From the NCBI GenBank assembly GCA_033439255.1, contig CM065890.1, positions 496,001-560,000 of the forward strand: a stretch of 64,000 nt of DNA, given 5' to 3'. Source of the DNA: Hericium rajendrae (taxonomy: Eukaryota; Basidiomycota; Agaricomycetes; Russulales; Hericiaceae). Position numbers and translations under genes: made by a program. A model generated the notes under the pieces. The model saw nothing but the letters and a program-made list of their open reading frames with translations, was not told the origin of the DNA and did not search any database. Below, piece after piece: positions 1-12,400 of this stretch (position 1 is the stretch's first letter; each line of letters opens with the position of its first letter).

Positions 1-268
1 TGAGCTATCTATCGACCAACAATTTTCTTATCCCTTTGTTTATGTTATTCTGAATCTCTTCAATTGTTCTTCAACAATAGAACAATGGCAGACTGCTGCC
101 GGTCACATTGTGACCTTCTCGGCTAATAGCTGCTTGATTTTCGGCCGTCATTGTCATAAACCGGCTGTTCGTGAAGCATTGTGTCTCTCAACCTTTTAAC
201 GAGCTAGCAGCAGCGCTTTTGACCGTCGTCATCAACCTTCCAAGATTGAAATCGCGTCTTCTCAGCAG

Positions 269-2121
269 ATGGCCTCCACCGCGCCCAGTGCAGCACAAAT
301 TGACAGAGATATGAGGTTTGTGGCCGTGTTGTATCAATCTTCTAGGTTATTAACTCGTTGTCGTCGTTCAGTGATGCAGACAACTACTGGTCCAATGCCG
401 TCCGGCCTCGAATCGCCATGTTGCAGACCGGTTTCTATCATCAAGGCGCAGAAGCGGCAAACGCCCTGCAGGAAGCCGTCGACGCCGAATTGACGGCCAT
501 GTACGCAGCCATCACTGCCATGAGATCGGTGCGAAACACGCAGGCTGCAATTCGTCGACTTCCTCCAGAAGTCCTCACGCGTATCTTCTGGTTCTGCTCC
601 GCACAAGAATCTCCATCTCCCTACTCCAGTCGCATTCGGTACGGGGCTTCGGAGCTGTGGCAGCGGTGGGAACCTGGATGGATGAAGGTGACATACGTTT
701 GTCGCTACTGGCGTGACGCTGCGTTGCAGGATCCACGCCTCTGGGGAAGCAACATTGCTTGCAGTCTTCCTTTCCGCTGGATGGAGGAGACTTTGAAACG
801 TTCGAAGCTGGCGCCCATATCAATCGACCTTCAATACAGATCATCCAAGTCCAGTGACTTCTTCCGCCTTCTTGCAAAGCACCTTTATCATACCCGTCAT
901 CTCACTGTGAGCGGTGACTACGGCCGCGATTTGTCTCCTGTGGTTGAAACACTCGTAGAACGTGCTCCTATATTGGAGACGCTCAGGTTCGAACAGCCAA
1001 CCGGGGCCAGAAAATCTCTTCCCGACGAAATATTCGCCCGTTATGCGCCACTACTTCGTCAAATCGTCCTGGTCAACTGGTTTCTGCCTTCAGCCGTTTG
1101 CCCCGAATTGGTTTCTCGAGTTCAACATCTGGATTTACAGCTTGGTTCCGATGAGAAGTTTTCCGAGAACTTCCATCGCTCCGACAGGTGCTCTCCCTAC
1201 AATCAGATGCTTTTTACCCTCCAGCAGATGACGGTCCTCAAGACGTTGAAGTTGAAGATGTCTCTGCCCCCTTGTGCAGCCGGTGTATTCACGAGTCGTG
1301 ACTACGTTCTCAATATGCCTCAGCTGGAACAACTGGAGCTCGAAGATGGAACCGCGGAGATTGCCCTCTTGCTGGAACATGTGCAGATTCCCGTGACCGC
1401 AAGAATCAAGATTATGGCAAGTCAGTCCACTTTTGACGAGGTGGATCTTCTCCTCGCACCGCAATTGCACCGCCGCCTGCAAGCAGCACCGAGTCCAGTT
1501 CACGCCCTCAGCATCTCATGCGACGATATGAATACAGCTTACGATATATCTGTTAAAGTCAAAGCGTGGCCATCAGTCCCTTCCAAGGAAACTGAAGGGA
1601 ACACGACTTTGGACTTCGAGTTTAATGGTGGGCGCGGAACAGGGCAGGACGCGACCGCACCTTGCGCGCTGCACCAGTTTTGCAGAGCGCTCTCCGTCGA
1701 CACCGTATCCTGGCTGCATTGCAAGCTGTTCCCTGTCGTGGACTGGAAACGCCAGCAGCTCGTTGACCTGTTCACAGGCTTCCCGGTGCTCGAATCGCTC
1801 ACAGTCTACAAGTCCACCGGGAAGCGCCTCGCGATGGTCCTTGCATCTTCCATTTCTGGCAGGAAGCTCTCCGTGAACACTGCCATCTTACAGCAGCTTC
1901 GCGAGCTCACGCTCGAGCAATTTGACTTTGGTCCACCGCACACCAAGTCGAGGACAGCGAAACCGGGGAAACATGAATACATGCATCTGTTGGAGGCACT
2001 GAGGAAACGCAAGGCCGCGCTGGGGTTGATTCCGAAGTTGTTTGTCAGAGCTGGTCATATGAAAGAAGAGTGGGCTGAGGAGATGAGGCGGGAGGTAGAG
2101 CTGGAGATGGTCCCCTTGTGA
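269..2121 (+). CDS. F-box protein with LRR-like C-terminal region
   Basis: Predicted substrate-recognition subunit of an SCF ubiquitin ligase. The downstream open frame can only begin at a TTG, so I place the ATG at 269 in a short first exon (269-315), followed by a 56-base intron (316-371, donor GTTTGT, branch-like TTATTAAC, acceptor CAG) and a long second exon to the TGA at 2119-2121. This gives 598 aa. A helix rich in Ala/Glu (about residues 45-70) precedes the F-box core LPPEVLTRIFWF (about 79-90) and the WMKVTYVCRYWRDAAL motif typical of basidiomycete F-box proteins. The rest looks like irregular leucine-rich repeats. The tiny first exon matches the architecture of the F-box gene at 41850. 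The substrate is unknown. Confidence 0.85.
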
Positions 2122-2389
2122 CGGAACACCAGCTGAACATTGGCTTGTCTGCTGGATCGTGGACAATTTATCTCATACTGTGATATACTGTACATAGTGG
2201 AAATATCCTGCTTGAACATACCCATCCTGTTGAATAGGAGAGTCATATTTCGTCGTGTGTTCCCATGTTCCACCGGAAACCGTGACATGCAACTGGTATG
2301 GTCAGTCCCCGAGATATGATATCCTCAGACTATCTTCTGGTTTGGCAGATCCCCAGCCCTTCTCAAATGTCAGGGCTGAAGATAACGAC

Positions 2390-3060
2390 AGCATGTGCGC
2401 TCCAGAAGGACACGGCCGCCCGTTCAGACGCTGCTGGTGGCTGGGCATCCACGACGATGTTTGTGCTCGGCCTTATTGCTTGGCCAGATAGCATTACCAA
2501 AGTGCATAAGATGCAGCATGTCCTGAAGCCGCATGTCCGTGCCATCTATAGACTTGATTGGCATTCAACTTCGCAAGCCCTACGCAAATCCTGAGGTAAG
2601 AAGAATCAGATCCGGCTCGGTAGGTGGCCTGCATTCTTGATCCTCCTGGGCGCCCCACCAGGACGAGCCTGCCGATCCTGCTTGAAAGTCTTCCAGCTCT
2701 GGGTCGCGGGTTACTACGTCCATCCAGACATCGAATCTGGCGACATGGCCACGCTTTCACAACGTCGTGTGGCAGACCATCCAACCTGCTTCAACGTCTT
2801 GACTCCAGAAGAGAAGGACGCCATGGTCCAAGAGCACGCAGAGAACAGTCAGAGACGCTAGTAGCGACCACGCGGCTAGCAATATACCACGAGCAGACCA
2901 CACGCGAGCTGGACAAAGATATGGCGCACCAGTGCAAGCAAAGTCTCCGGGAGATGATTTCGAAGTCTTGGCACAAGTCAATGAGTTGCATGCTGCGCGA
3001 AAAACAGCCAGAGCATGCTGACTACATCATCCGTGTCGGTTACATACGCGAGGATGTCAG
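2390..3060 (+). pseudogene. Decayed alpha/beta-hydrolase copy (paralogue of 5483-6694)
   Basis: Short stretches in different frames match successive parts of the hydrolase at 5483-6694. About 2420-2570 carries GGWASTTMFVLGLIAWPD, equivalent to the nucleophile-elbow region GWSSATTSLLSLLAWPE, but the serine motif has become GWAST. About 2690-2850 carries FQLWVAGYYVHPDIESGDMA, followed by TPEEKDAM. About 2855-3060 carries SETLVATT and ELDKDMAH, equivalent to SETLVLTM and ALDKSTAH. No exon 1 and no HWD-type last exon are seen, and frame changes separate the pieces. I read it as a dead tandem-family member on the plus strand. Confidence 0.75.
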
Positions 3061-3838
3061 GCTTACTTGGTTTTAACCACGGGGCCGCTCGAAATACGAT
3101 GGCACATATTTGGACGGCACTGTGCAGAAGGGAGAAGGTGTGAGCCGCAAATGCATAAAGCTTACCAGGTGGTGCCCTCATCGCGATTCGGGCACCTGGT
3201 ATTGCGCGGGTGGGTGGGCATGTGTAGTTATACTTATACTGATCTTGGATCGTAGGATCTGCTCTTGGTAGAAGATTATGCAGTGTTTCGGTGAGCCGGG
3301 ATCGTATATTTGGAGATCTTCTGTCTGTAGTCCGAGAACAAGCGCAGTTTCTGAATAGTGTGTGAACGAGTTGAATCATTGAGTCTGAGTCCAACGGGAG
3401 TTGCCGGACACTCTCCGTTCCCCACGTTCATCATCAACAAAAGACACTCTTTTTTTTTTTTTTTTTTAAATCAAACAAAAGACACTCCAACCACGCCGTT
3501 CATACATTTTTTTTTCTCATCCAGGCGTCATTCCATTCAGATAAGGTAGTAAGATCTTTTAGATCTAAGATGGATTTCAACATCAGGCTTTATGCTCACA
3601 TCACGACGCTCACAGTTCGCATACTATCGGCCAACAGCCTTGAGCAGGAGAACCGGAGCAAACAGAGCTTCAAGTCTGAAGAACCTAAGGTGAGTACGGA
3701 GCATAGTGTACTATATTCAAAATCTAAAGCAGGCGGGGCACATCTCTTGTAACCTTTTTATTGCAGCTTTCAAGCCCAACAATTTTATACTAGGCCCGCC
3801 GCAATTCGGCTTCCCTTTTTACGCAAGTGACAGTCATC
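3061..3838. other. Intergenic, with T18 tract between 13-base direct repeats
   Basis: No supported gene. It contains a run of 18 T (3450-3467) followed by AAATCA and bounded by perfect copies of ACAAAAGACACTC (3437-3449 and 3475-3487). The 300 bases before 3839 presumably hold the MYND gene promoter. Confidence 0.6.
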
Positions 3839-5020
3839 ATGCCAGCTCCAATCTTATGCCATAACTGCCAGAACCATTTCGCTGCCCTCAGACGTTGCTC
3901 TGGATGCGGCAAATCGTGGTACTGCAACTCTGCATGTCAGAAGAGCCACTGGGTGGAACACATCGTCGACTGCACACCCCGCAGGCCCATCACCACTGCA
4001 GATCATCTCGCTCTCGCTGTTCAAAAGCATACCATACCGGATGATCGCCAGACGCGCTACGATTACGGCTTCGCGTCTTCTCTCGGACCACAGGGCAGTA
4101 AACAAGTACTTGAGCTCTGGTCGATTTTGCTCGGCAGGCTTAAGGTTAGCTCGAAAACGGCGCATGAGTGGCAGATCGGCGGCACCATCGTTGAGGAGAT
4201 CCGACGCGCTTTCTCTGCAGCTCCTGAGCTATGTGACATGGAATGCTATTCCTGGTTCTTGAAGAACGAGTTCCTCTTCGACGGCATCCACCATTCATCC
4301 CTAGCTGAGGAAGAAGCTACATATCAAAAATACGTAGACGAGCGTATCATAGCTGCCTGGGTTACCACTGGTGGATCGCCGCGCGATACGAGAGAAAATG
4401 TAAACACCGCGATCGAACGGCTTCCGTGCGACCTACAGCATTGTCATGGACTCTATTGGCTAGTGTTCAATGACAGCGTTCCCGATCCCGACTTGTTCTT
4501 ATGGTTGGCCTTCGGCTTCTGCGCTTGCCATCCGGACAACGAGATGAGCTTGTCTCACACCTACTATGACCTCGTCGAAAAGAATTGTACGTTCGAGGAG
4601 TTCTGTAGGGCTTACTTAACGTCATCGCTCCCCACCCTCTTCCGAACGAGAGGATTGCTTATCGACCGCTTCGTGGAAGACGTTCTCTGCACTCCAATTA
4701 AGCAGCTCAAACTGGTCTGGCGTCTGAAATGCTACATATTGGAGGACCTCGGTACGGAGGATGGTGGAGGACAGGGCCTTCCGCACAGCTTCGTGGCCGT
4801 CGACTACGGTTTCATCAACTGTCGTACCAAGGAGGAGGTGCTCGAGCTGAGGGAAGTCTACAGGCTATTCTTCTGGCGACGAGATGCGGATCCTTTACAG
4901 TTACACACGGCTTGCAAGTCCGGGAAACTTTACGAATATCTGAAAGGTCTCATGAGGTTATTCCCGAAGAGCAAATTCATCCGTTTGCTGAAGAACCCTT
5001 ACTCTCCTCGCAATGCGTAA
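3839..5020 (+). CDS. MYND-type zinc finger protein
   Basis: Single-exon gene of 393 aa. The open frame extends upstream only to a GTG, so the first ATG (3839) is chosen. The N-terminus carries a complete MYND zinc finger with ligands C7-C10, C20-C23, C29-C33 and H41-C45 in MPAPILC...; MYND fingers bind Pro-rich partner peptides. The remaining 345 aa have no SET motif that I can recognise. They resemble the uncharacterised C-terminal regions common in mushroom MYND proteins, with many Trp/Leu/Cys residues. Expected in the nucleus or cytosol, with unknown partners. It converges with the hydrolase gene ending at 5483. Confidence 0.85.
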   Translation: MPAPILCHNCQNHFAALRRCSGCGKSWYCNSACQKSHWVEHIVDCTPRRPITTADHLALAVQKHTIPDDRQTRYDYGFASSLGPQGSKQVLELWSILLGRLKVSSKTAHEWQIGGTIVEEIRRAFSAAPELCDMECYSWFLKNEFLFDGIHHSSLAEEEATYQKYVDERIIAAWVTTGGSPRDTRENVNTAIERLPCDLQHCHGLYWLVFNDSVPDPDLFLWLAFGFCACHPDNEMSLSHTYYDLVEKNCTFEEFCRAYLTSSLPTLFRTRGLLIDRFVEDVLCTPIKQLKLVWRLKCYILEDLGTEDGGGQGLPHSFVAVDYGFINCRTKEEVLELREVYRLFFWRRDADPLQLHTACKSGKLYEYLKGLMRLFPKSKFIRLLKNPYSPRNA

Positions 5021-5482
5021 AGTGAGTATTGGCTTTCAGTTCTGCTTGTCGAGGCACAAAACTCATACGTCTCTCATCAGTTTCCCGATTGAGTGTATCA
5101 TCACTGTAAAATCACCGTTCTCTGACGATAGTGAATTATTCTCGTCTGTTCATTACCCTTCCTCATTACCCTTTCAACGTCCAAAGGACTCTGTACTACT
5201 TATGCTTTGTTATCATGGACTTTCTACGAAGTATTGCTCTACTCTTATTCACTGACAGAAGCCGTGCCGGTCTCATATGTCCCTCTATATCCGCAGATTC
5301 TTCGACGAACCGATACGCCGACGTGACATCTACCTAATCCATGCTTGATGTTCGCTACTTGCTTGGCGTATGCACGATGAACCACCTATGAAACATTTGT
5401 AATGCCGCGTCTTAGGGGAATAGCATGGTAGGCTCCGAAATTGTATTTCACCGTCCCGACTTCTACAGTGCATCTTCCTGCC
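5021..5482. other. Convergent intergenic region
   Basis: AT-rich 3' flanks of the MYND gene (plus) and the hydrolase (minus). I see no gene here. Confidence 0.6.
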
Positions 5483-6694
5483 TTAGAGGGCAGACGCAAG
5501 CCACTTGCAGAATTCCTCAGGCTTATCCCAGTGAAGCTTGACAGAACGACGTCAACAAAGCCGATCAAGAATTGCCAACCACGGACACTTACAAAATGAT
5601 TCGCATTAGGCCGGGAAACCGTAATCCACTCTCTGCCCGCTCTGCCTTCTGCCTTCTTCGTAGCATACAGCTTATCGACCTCCCACTTACCCGACATCAC
5701 CTCCCAGAAGCTCTGCTCGCACCAGAGCATCTTGATCTTGCACCGCGGCCAGAGGTGTGCCGTGCTCTTGTCCAGTGCGCGGGCAATCTGCGCATTGTAT
5801 GTCGGCGGCGACATGGTCAGCACGAGCGTCTCCGACCGCACCGTCGCGTCCTTCTGGCTCGCGCTGTCCTTTTCTTCAGGCGTCATGGTGTCCATCGAAG
5901 GCCGCGGCTCTTGCAGGCGCTCCTGCGTGAGTGTGGCGAGGTCGCCGGATGTGATGTCCGGGTGGGCGTAGTACCCGGAGACCCAGGATTGAAAGACTAC
6001 GGCGCGTGTTGCGGGATCGAGAGATTCGTCTCTCAGGGGATGGTAGAACCCAGGTGGGTTCGGAAAGCCAAATGACCAACGGGGCGTGTCTGACATCGCT
6101 CGTCAACTCCCTGACGACATTCACAGCAATGTGAAAACACGCACCATATTCGCAAAACGCGCGGAAACACGGCTCAAGGACACGTTGCGTCTTCTCCGGG
6201 ACACGCTCGGGCCACGCAAGAAGGCTCAGCAAAGACGTAGTCGCGGACGACCAGCCGAGCAGCACGATTCCGCCCTCCTCCTTCCCATCCTCCGTCACAG
6301 TATATTGCGGGATTTTCTCGTGCTGTACATACCATGCTAGGAACTCGCCGAACTCCAGCGCACGCATACGGAAGTATTCTGCGCGGACCTCATCGTCGGG
6401 ACTGGCTAATGCAGCAAGGTCCTCGTCTGTGAGACGGGTCGAGCCAGGGTAGTCGCGGCGGTTCACCACGACGAGGCGCAGGCCGTTCGCTGCTGCGAAA
6501 GGAAGCATGCGGTGGAATATGGCTGTTCAACACAATGAGAGTCAATGGATGGGAATGAGAGATGCTGATGAGGACGTACCGCCATGAATAGCTGTGCCGT
6601 GGACTAGCACCACAGTCAGATAGTTGCCCTCGAGTGGACCAGTATCTACATAATACAGCTGGGTACCATTGTCGTCGACTGGTGCAACAGGCAT
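5483..6694 (-). CDS. Alpha/beta-hydrolase fold protein, paralogue 1
   Basis: Four exons: 6694-6580, 6522-6145, 6089-5593 and 5536-5483, giving 347 aa. Every junction preserves frame, and the same phases recur in three other genes of this window. Exon 1 carries the oxyanion-hole strand VLVHGTAIHG. Exon 2 carries the nucleophile elbow GWSSA, with Ser about 130. The catalytic His is probably in NANHF-LHWDKPEEF, which is split by the last intron, so exon 4 (54 bases) supplies the HWDKPEEF tail. There is no signal peptide or membrane segment, so it is probably cytosolic. The substrate is unknown; the family includes many esterases and epoxide-type hydrolases. The last acceptor is AAG rather than CAG. 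Confidence 0.85.
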
Positions 6695-7018
6695 GCTTGT
6701 GATTTTGGGTGTTGCGCGGAAACCATATCGAGACCTTATAAGAGGGACTGGGACCGCAAATCGAATTCATCACCATGCAGATATCACAGGACCACAGTCG
6801 ACCCAGCTATGGAAAAGGATAACCACGGCATGCTGTAATGAGAGGACACATGTGGGATAACTTCAATTGAAACCCCCCTTGAGCGAAGAAGTCTGTAACG
6901 TGAGATGGGGAAAAATTAGGCGTGGACTGTATCCATCGTACTGACGATCAACGACATAGACAACCATAGTCTTGAGGTGTGGAACTCATGGTGAGAAGTC
7001 TCTCGAAGGTGTCTAAAT
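6695..7018. other. Promoter region of hydrolase 1 / 3' flank of hydrolase 2
   Basis: There are 324 bases between two tandem minus-strand hydrolase genes. On the minus strand, CTTATAAGGTC near 6740 could be a TATA-like element about 45 bases from the ATG. No gene seen. Confidence 0.4.
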
Positions 7019-8250
7019 TTACATCAATTCCGCGAATAATTTGGTCAGCCTTTCCGGCTGATCCCAATGAACCTAAAGAAATATGTTCAGATCCTTATAC
7101 GTTTGCGAAAGAAAGAGGGTGTACGCAATGGTTTGCATCTTCCATGAGATGGAACTCAATGGTCCTGCCCGGAGGCCCACCGTTCTCTCTGCACGCGTCC
7201 TCATACAGCTTCTCCGTTTCCCACATCACAGACAGCATCTCCCACGGGCTCTCTGAGCACTGCACGTATTTGACCTTCACGGCCGGCCATATGTCAGCGT
7301 TCTCCTTATCGAACAAGGCTTTGCGCATGTGATCGGCATGGACGGACGGAGCGGTACCGCGTAGGAGGACCTCGTAATTCCACAATACAGAAGGCGAGCA
7401 CACGCTCTCGACTTCTTTGCGCGTCATGCGCTGGAAGGTGGGAATCTTGTCCGGAGGCGGATTGTCGAGCCATTTCAGTGCGAGGCCCTGGGTTGAACGC
7501 GACGCGAGATTGGGGTGCTGGTGGTATGCAGACACCCAGAGCTCGAAGACAGCCCATCGTTCTTCCTGCGTACTCGCATCGCTGAGGGATCGAGTGAAGG
7601 GCTCGATATGCGGAAGACCGGACGTCCACCGTGGTCCATCTGCGAAAACCCGTTGTCTATATCAGCGTATCGTCGGAATGAGTAAGAAAGCCGAACCGTA
7701 ATGGAAGCAAGTTCGCAGGTAGGGCTCAATTGTGGCTCTGGTCTTATCAGGGACCTGTGTCAGGTGTGAGAGCAAGGCGAAGACAAGCGTGTTCGCGGAC
7801 GACCATCCAGCGAGCGCTAGACCTCCATGCACGGTGCCTTCGTCGTCCTCATGAATTTGCGGAATCCCTTGTGTTTCGATGAACCGCGATAGAAATTCTG
7901 CGATTTCCAGCCCTTGGCGTGCAATAAACGCAGACTGTGAATCGATAGGTGAATCTTTCGCTATTGCCATCAGCTCGTCCTCGGTGTGCGGTGTAGAACC
8001 AGGATAGTTTCGTCTATTAATAACCACAATGCGCAGGCGATTCGGAACTGCAAAGGCCATCATCGGACGGAAAATCGCTGAAAATAGAGGTTGGATGGTG
8101 GAATCGGCAGAGATAGATGGAGACTGACATACCTCCGTGAATAGCTGTCCCATGAATTATGACCAACGTGGTGTAGTGCGTGCCCTCCACGGGTCCGGAG
8201 TCTTCATAGTAGAGATGGGCCCCTTCTTCGTTCACAGGTGCAATTGGCAT
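7019..8250 (-). CDS. Alpha/beta-hydrolase fold protein, paralogue 2
   Basis: Four exons: 8250-8133, 8077-7697, 7639-7125 and 7072-7019, giving 355 aa with frame kept throughout. Starts MPIAPVNEEGAHLYYEDSG. Exon 1 has the oxyanion strand VIIHGTAIHG, exon 2 the elbow GWSSA in LALAGWSSANTL, exon 3 begins DGPRW, and exon 4 supplies VHWDQPERL with the probable catalytic His context. It is much closer to the gene at 34188 (shared GPVEG, DGPRW, KVKYVQCSES, HWDQPERL) than to its neighbour at 5483. This means the family was shuffled over distance rather than by simple tandem copying. Probable cytosolic hydrolase, substrate unknown. Confidence 0.87.
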
Positions 8251-9433
8251 GGCGGGACAAAGGTAGGCTGCTTGAGTGGAGTGACACTTGAAGGTCAGTG
8301 GACGGAAAGCGCGGAAGTATTTCTGCGGGAGGAAACTACTCGCTCGATTATCCGATGAGCTTGACGTTCGAGGGAATCCAACGCAATAAGGTACAAAATT
8401 GCCTCCCAGCAAGTAGTCCACACACGACATTCGGTCATTCGTCATGAGCTTCTCCATGAGAGAACTACCAATGCTCATATCGGAAAAGCCATGCAAGTCA
8501 CATGTTTGTAGACCCGAGTGTTCGAGAGAAGAGGCAATTCAATTGATGAACCGCGACGATCAGCTGCAAGATGAGCTTATATCGACCATTACAGTATATC
8601 AGTCCTCCGAGGAGCCGAGAGAAGCCCATCAAGATGTCGGGGGCATTGAGAAGGTTCATCTTCCGGAAATTACTGTTTCCGTGATCAACAGCTCAACCTA
8701 CATAGTTCGGGCGGAGCATCACCAGCTGCCCTCCCCAGATGAGCAAAGCATCTCCCATCGAATACGTATCGAGTGCCTGCACTTACCTGAGTTACAATGC
8801 CACCGACCATCTCGGTCAAGAGCGGTCGCCTCACGCCATGGCCATGCCAGTGTAATGCATAACCTGAAAAATGGATGCAACAACACCTACCATCTAGTCA
8901 AACTCTAGCACAGTTGACGCCGGGAGCTGCAAATCGCTGGCAAGTGAAAGAAAGAAACAGTCATACCCCGAATACCGCGGCGGGCTGAAGCGCGAAGTGT
9001 ATAGGACCCCGATGATGCCCCGACGCGGCGGGCATCAATTCTCGCCCTCGTCCGCAGCGTGCACTCATGATCTTCATGAGATACTCACAACCCGAACTCC
9101 AAACCCCCAACGAAGAAAGCCAGCTCTCCAAATAACATTGCAAAAAGACTTTTATAAGGGAATGACAGTAGGCTTCGGCGTACTTGCACAGAAGTATGCA
9201 TTGGTTACATGGCACAGATGATGAAATGAAATGAGATCATGATGGCAAGACGATGCGAAAAAGGGGATATCATATGTAAACAGCCAGTGGATCATTAAAG
9301 AGAGTGTATAGCCGGAGAAGGGAATACTGCAATGCTGGATATAACGACGGCGACGAGCAAATCAAGGGGATAAAGAGATAATACGAAACGGAACTAATCA
9401 CTAATCAAATCGGACGACGATAGGACGCCGACA
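8251..9433. other. Intergenic, possible membrane-protein relic on the minus strand
   Basis: No intact gene. On the minus strand near 8720-8790 a short open piece reads SMGDALLIWGGQLVMLRP, which recalls the GD.LLIWRCY segment of fungal seven-helix proteins. It is surrounded by stops and I give it little weight. The 3' half holds the terminator region of the PH-domain gene. Confidence 0.25.
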
Positions 9434-12400
9434 TCACTCGTGGTTCCCAACCGGCGTCACCTTCGACCGCCGCGAGCCGAAGCGCAGCTTGCCTCCGAAG
9501 AGCCCGCCGTCGTGCGACGTCGCGCTGCCGGCCCTCGAGCGGAAAGACCACGCCGGGGACGCAGGCCGCGCGACTTCCGCCGGGTGCGCCTCTAGATGGT
9601 CGCCCCGCGTCCGCGAGGGCTCACGTCGAGCCTGGCCATTCCCATTTTGGTGGGAGTTGGGGTTGGTAGGATGATGGTGATGATGATGATGATCGTGCTC
9701 AAGGAGGCCTGACCGGCCCACCGTATGCCGCCCATCGCAACACGCCCTCACGTTCTCCAGGCCCTGGAAGCCCTCCTCCGACAAGGACTCATCATGCAGC
9801 TCAAAATCAAGATCTTCTGGATCCTGAGCGCTCGGGACATGCTCGAAGGACTTCGTGGGGCTGTATGGCTCGCTGCCGGCCCAACGCAGGTACTCGGCGG
9901 CGGGCGTGCCAGAGCGCTTGCCAATCGATCCGCCAGCAGAGAGTTGAGAGTGGCTGCGCTGGCCGCGAGGCGTTATGTTCCACGACTCGCCACTGGTCTG
10001 GTTGCTCTGGACGCTGCGGAAGCTCTGTGGGCTAGAGAGCAGTTGCTGCTGCTGGGGCTCTTCATCGTGCAACTCCATTGGCGCAGACATGGGACTCATG
10101 GGAGGATGAACGTTGCCGTTCGCAGGAGAAGCACCGGTGGCTGCACCTGGACGAGCCAGAAGATACTTCAGAGCCTACAGCAACACAACGAATTAGAGCC
10201 AAACCTTCAATACGAAGTACGTCGGACTTACATTCAACCAGATATCGTGCCTTTCCTTGGTCGGCGCAGAGATCTTCATCTCCCGCTGCGGCGTAGACAC
10301 AATAACGCTGTACTGATACAACCCAGGCGGCATAGGATTGGGATCCAAAACCGACCTCACAGCCTCGATATACGCTAACCCACCCCCAAATCAGCAAAAC
10401 CCCCAACCAACACACACGTGCAAACAAACACATACCGCTCTTCGCGCTCTGCTCGATCACGTTCGACGACCCCGGGTCCGCAGAGCTCCAGTACAACGTC
10501 TTCGTATACGGATGCACCCAGAAAAAGCGCTTGTGCCGCTTCTCGCCGTGGCCCTTCCCGATCGTGCGCCGCGTGTACTTGTACAGAAACTCGCCGATCA
10601 TCGTCTGCGTGATGGCGTGGATGACGCTCGGGTCCGTCGAGCCCGCGCCGCGCGCGGACATGTCCGCCATGCCCATGCCCATGCCCATGCCGCCGCGGTT
10701 CGGCGTCGTAGGCGCGGCAGGCGCAGCCTGCATCTGCGGTCGGTTGAAAAAATGGTGGTCCGACGACATGGACGAGCGGCCCGAGCCGAGGCTGTGGTCC
10801 GAGTGCAGCGACGTGCTCGACATCTCGCGGCTGCGGAAGGTCGCAAGGCCCGCAGGGATGGACGACATCGTCTGCGCGTACGTCGCGGCGTTCGCGGCAG
10901 AGCGGAAGCTGTTGGTCGAGGGCGGCTGGCGCAGGCCCTGCTGTGATGGGGGCATGCTGGAGCCGTGCGAGCGCTGGCCGGCGAAGCTTGGGCGCAGGGA
11001 GGCCGCGAGCGTCGGCGTGGTTGCGCGCTGGATGAGTTCGGGAGGGGGAGGGGATACTGGACGGCCAGGAGGGACATCGTAGGACGAAGACGACACGGTC
11101 GGTGCGCGCCTGTCGGGTATAAACTGGGGTGGAGGCATGCTATTGGGCGGGGGCGGGGCGCGAGGCGGCGGAGGAAGCACCATCATCGGCGGTCTTGTCT
11201 TGTCGATGGGCGACGGGACCATCGACGGCAGCCGCGATCTCGGCGTGTTGTCATCCATGACGCCGGACAAAGTCGACTCAATAGACTGCCGCCGATCATG
11301 GACCGTGCGCGCGCGCGGAACAATCGTCGCGACGGAATCGCGGACGGCCACGGGCGAAACGGGCACATGGAGACCGGGCGTAGATGTGGAAGTGGGACCA
11401 GCCGACGACGGCGGCGAAATGTACTGGAACTGGTGCACGCTGGTACTTGGCCTTGCCGTTTGACTTTGCCCGGGCTGCAGGATCGACGGGTGATGCGCCA
11501 CGGGCGCCACCGGCACAGGCGAAGCAAGCACTGCAGTTGCCGCAGCAGACACAGGCGGCGTCGAGGGCGTAGGTCGCACAGGCGACGCAGGCGGCGTCGG
11601 GACCCACGGCTCCGTCTGTATGCACATCTCCTTGAGCTCCGGCTTGGGCGGCTCGGGTTCGCGCTCCGGCTCCGGCTCCGGCTCGGACAGCAAGTTCGCC
11701 GACACGCCGACCGACTCGTACGCCACGGCCGGCATGTACAGCGACTCGGGGCGCCCGCCGAACGCAGAAAAGTTCGACAGCGCGGTCGACGCGCGGCTGA
11801 CGGGGCTCGGCATGCGCGACGCCTTGATGCTCTCCGCGTCCTCGTCGTCCGTCTCGGCCTCGTTGTCCGTGAGCGTCTGCACCGAGTGGAAGTCGCTCGT
11901 CGCGTACTCCTGCGTCGTCGGCGTCGCCATCATGATGCTCTGCCGCGCGTCGTGGTACTCCGAATCGTTGTCCGTCTCTGCGCCCGTCTCCGTCTCGTTG
12001 TCGTCGAATTCGCCTTCGTACGCGGCGGTCAGCCCGCGGATGGTGGTGTCGCCGCTGACGTTCCGTAGTCCGCGGATAGTCGTGTCACCACTGAGATCCG
12101 CCTGCGTGATGGTCGTGCGCCGGGAGAGATCCACCGACTCGGGGAGGGCGAAGGCCTCGAGCGCCCTCGGAAGTGGCATCGCATCAGTCTGCACGTCCGC
12201 GTCGAACCTGTCCACCACGATCGCCGGCGTCGTCTGGATATCGATTTCGAGTGTGTGCACGCGCGGCGTCTGTACCTCCGCATCGGACAGCGATGGTGGA
12301 AGCGGCAGCACAGGCGCGGGCTCAGGCTCCGTCTCCATCGCCGCGTCGGCATACACCAGTGGAGACTTGACGGGCTCGACGCTCTCATACTGGATGCCCA

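Noticed and set aside
358-372. TTG start for the first F-box gene
   Set aside because: Eukaryotic nuclear genes need ATG; a good intron joins an upstream ATG at 269.
3827-3838. GTG start for the MYND gene
   Set aside because: The ATG at 3839 directly precedes the zinc finger and is the first Met.
8720-8790. Minus frame GDALLIW, possible membrane-protein piece
   Set aside because: A single short segment between stops; could be chance.
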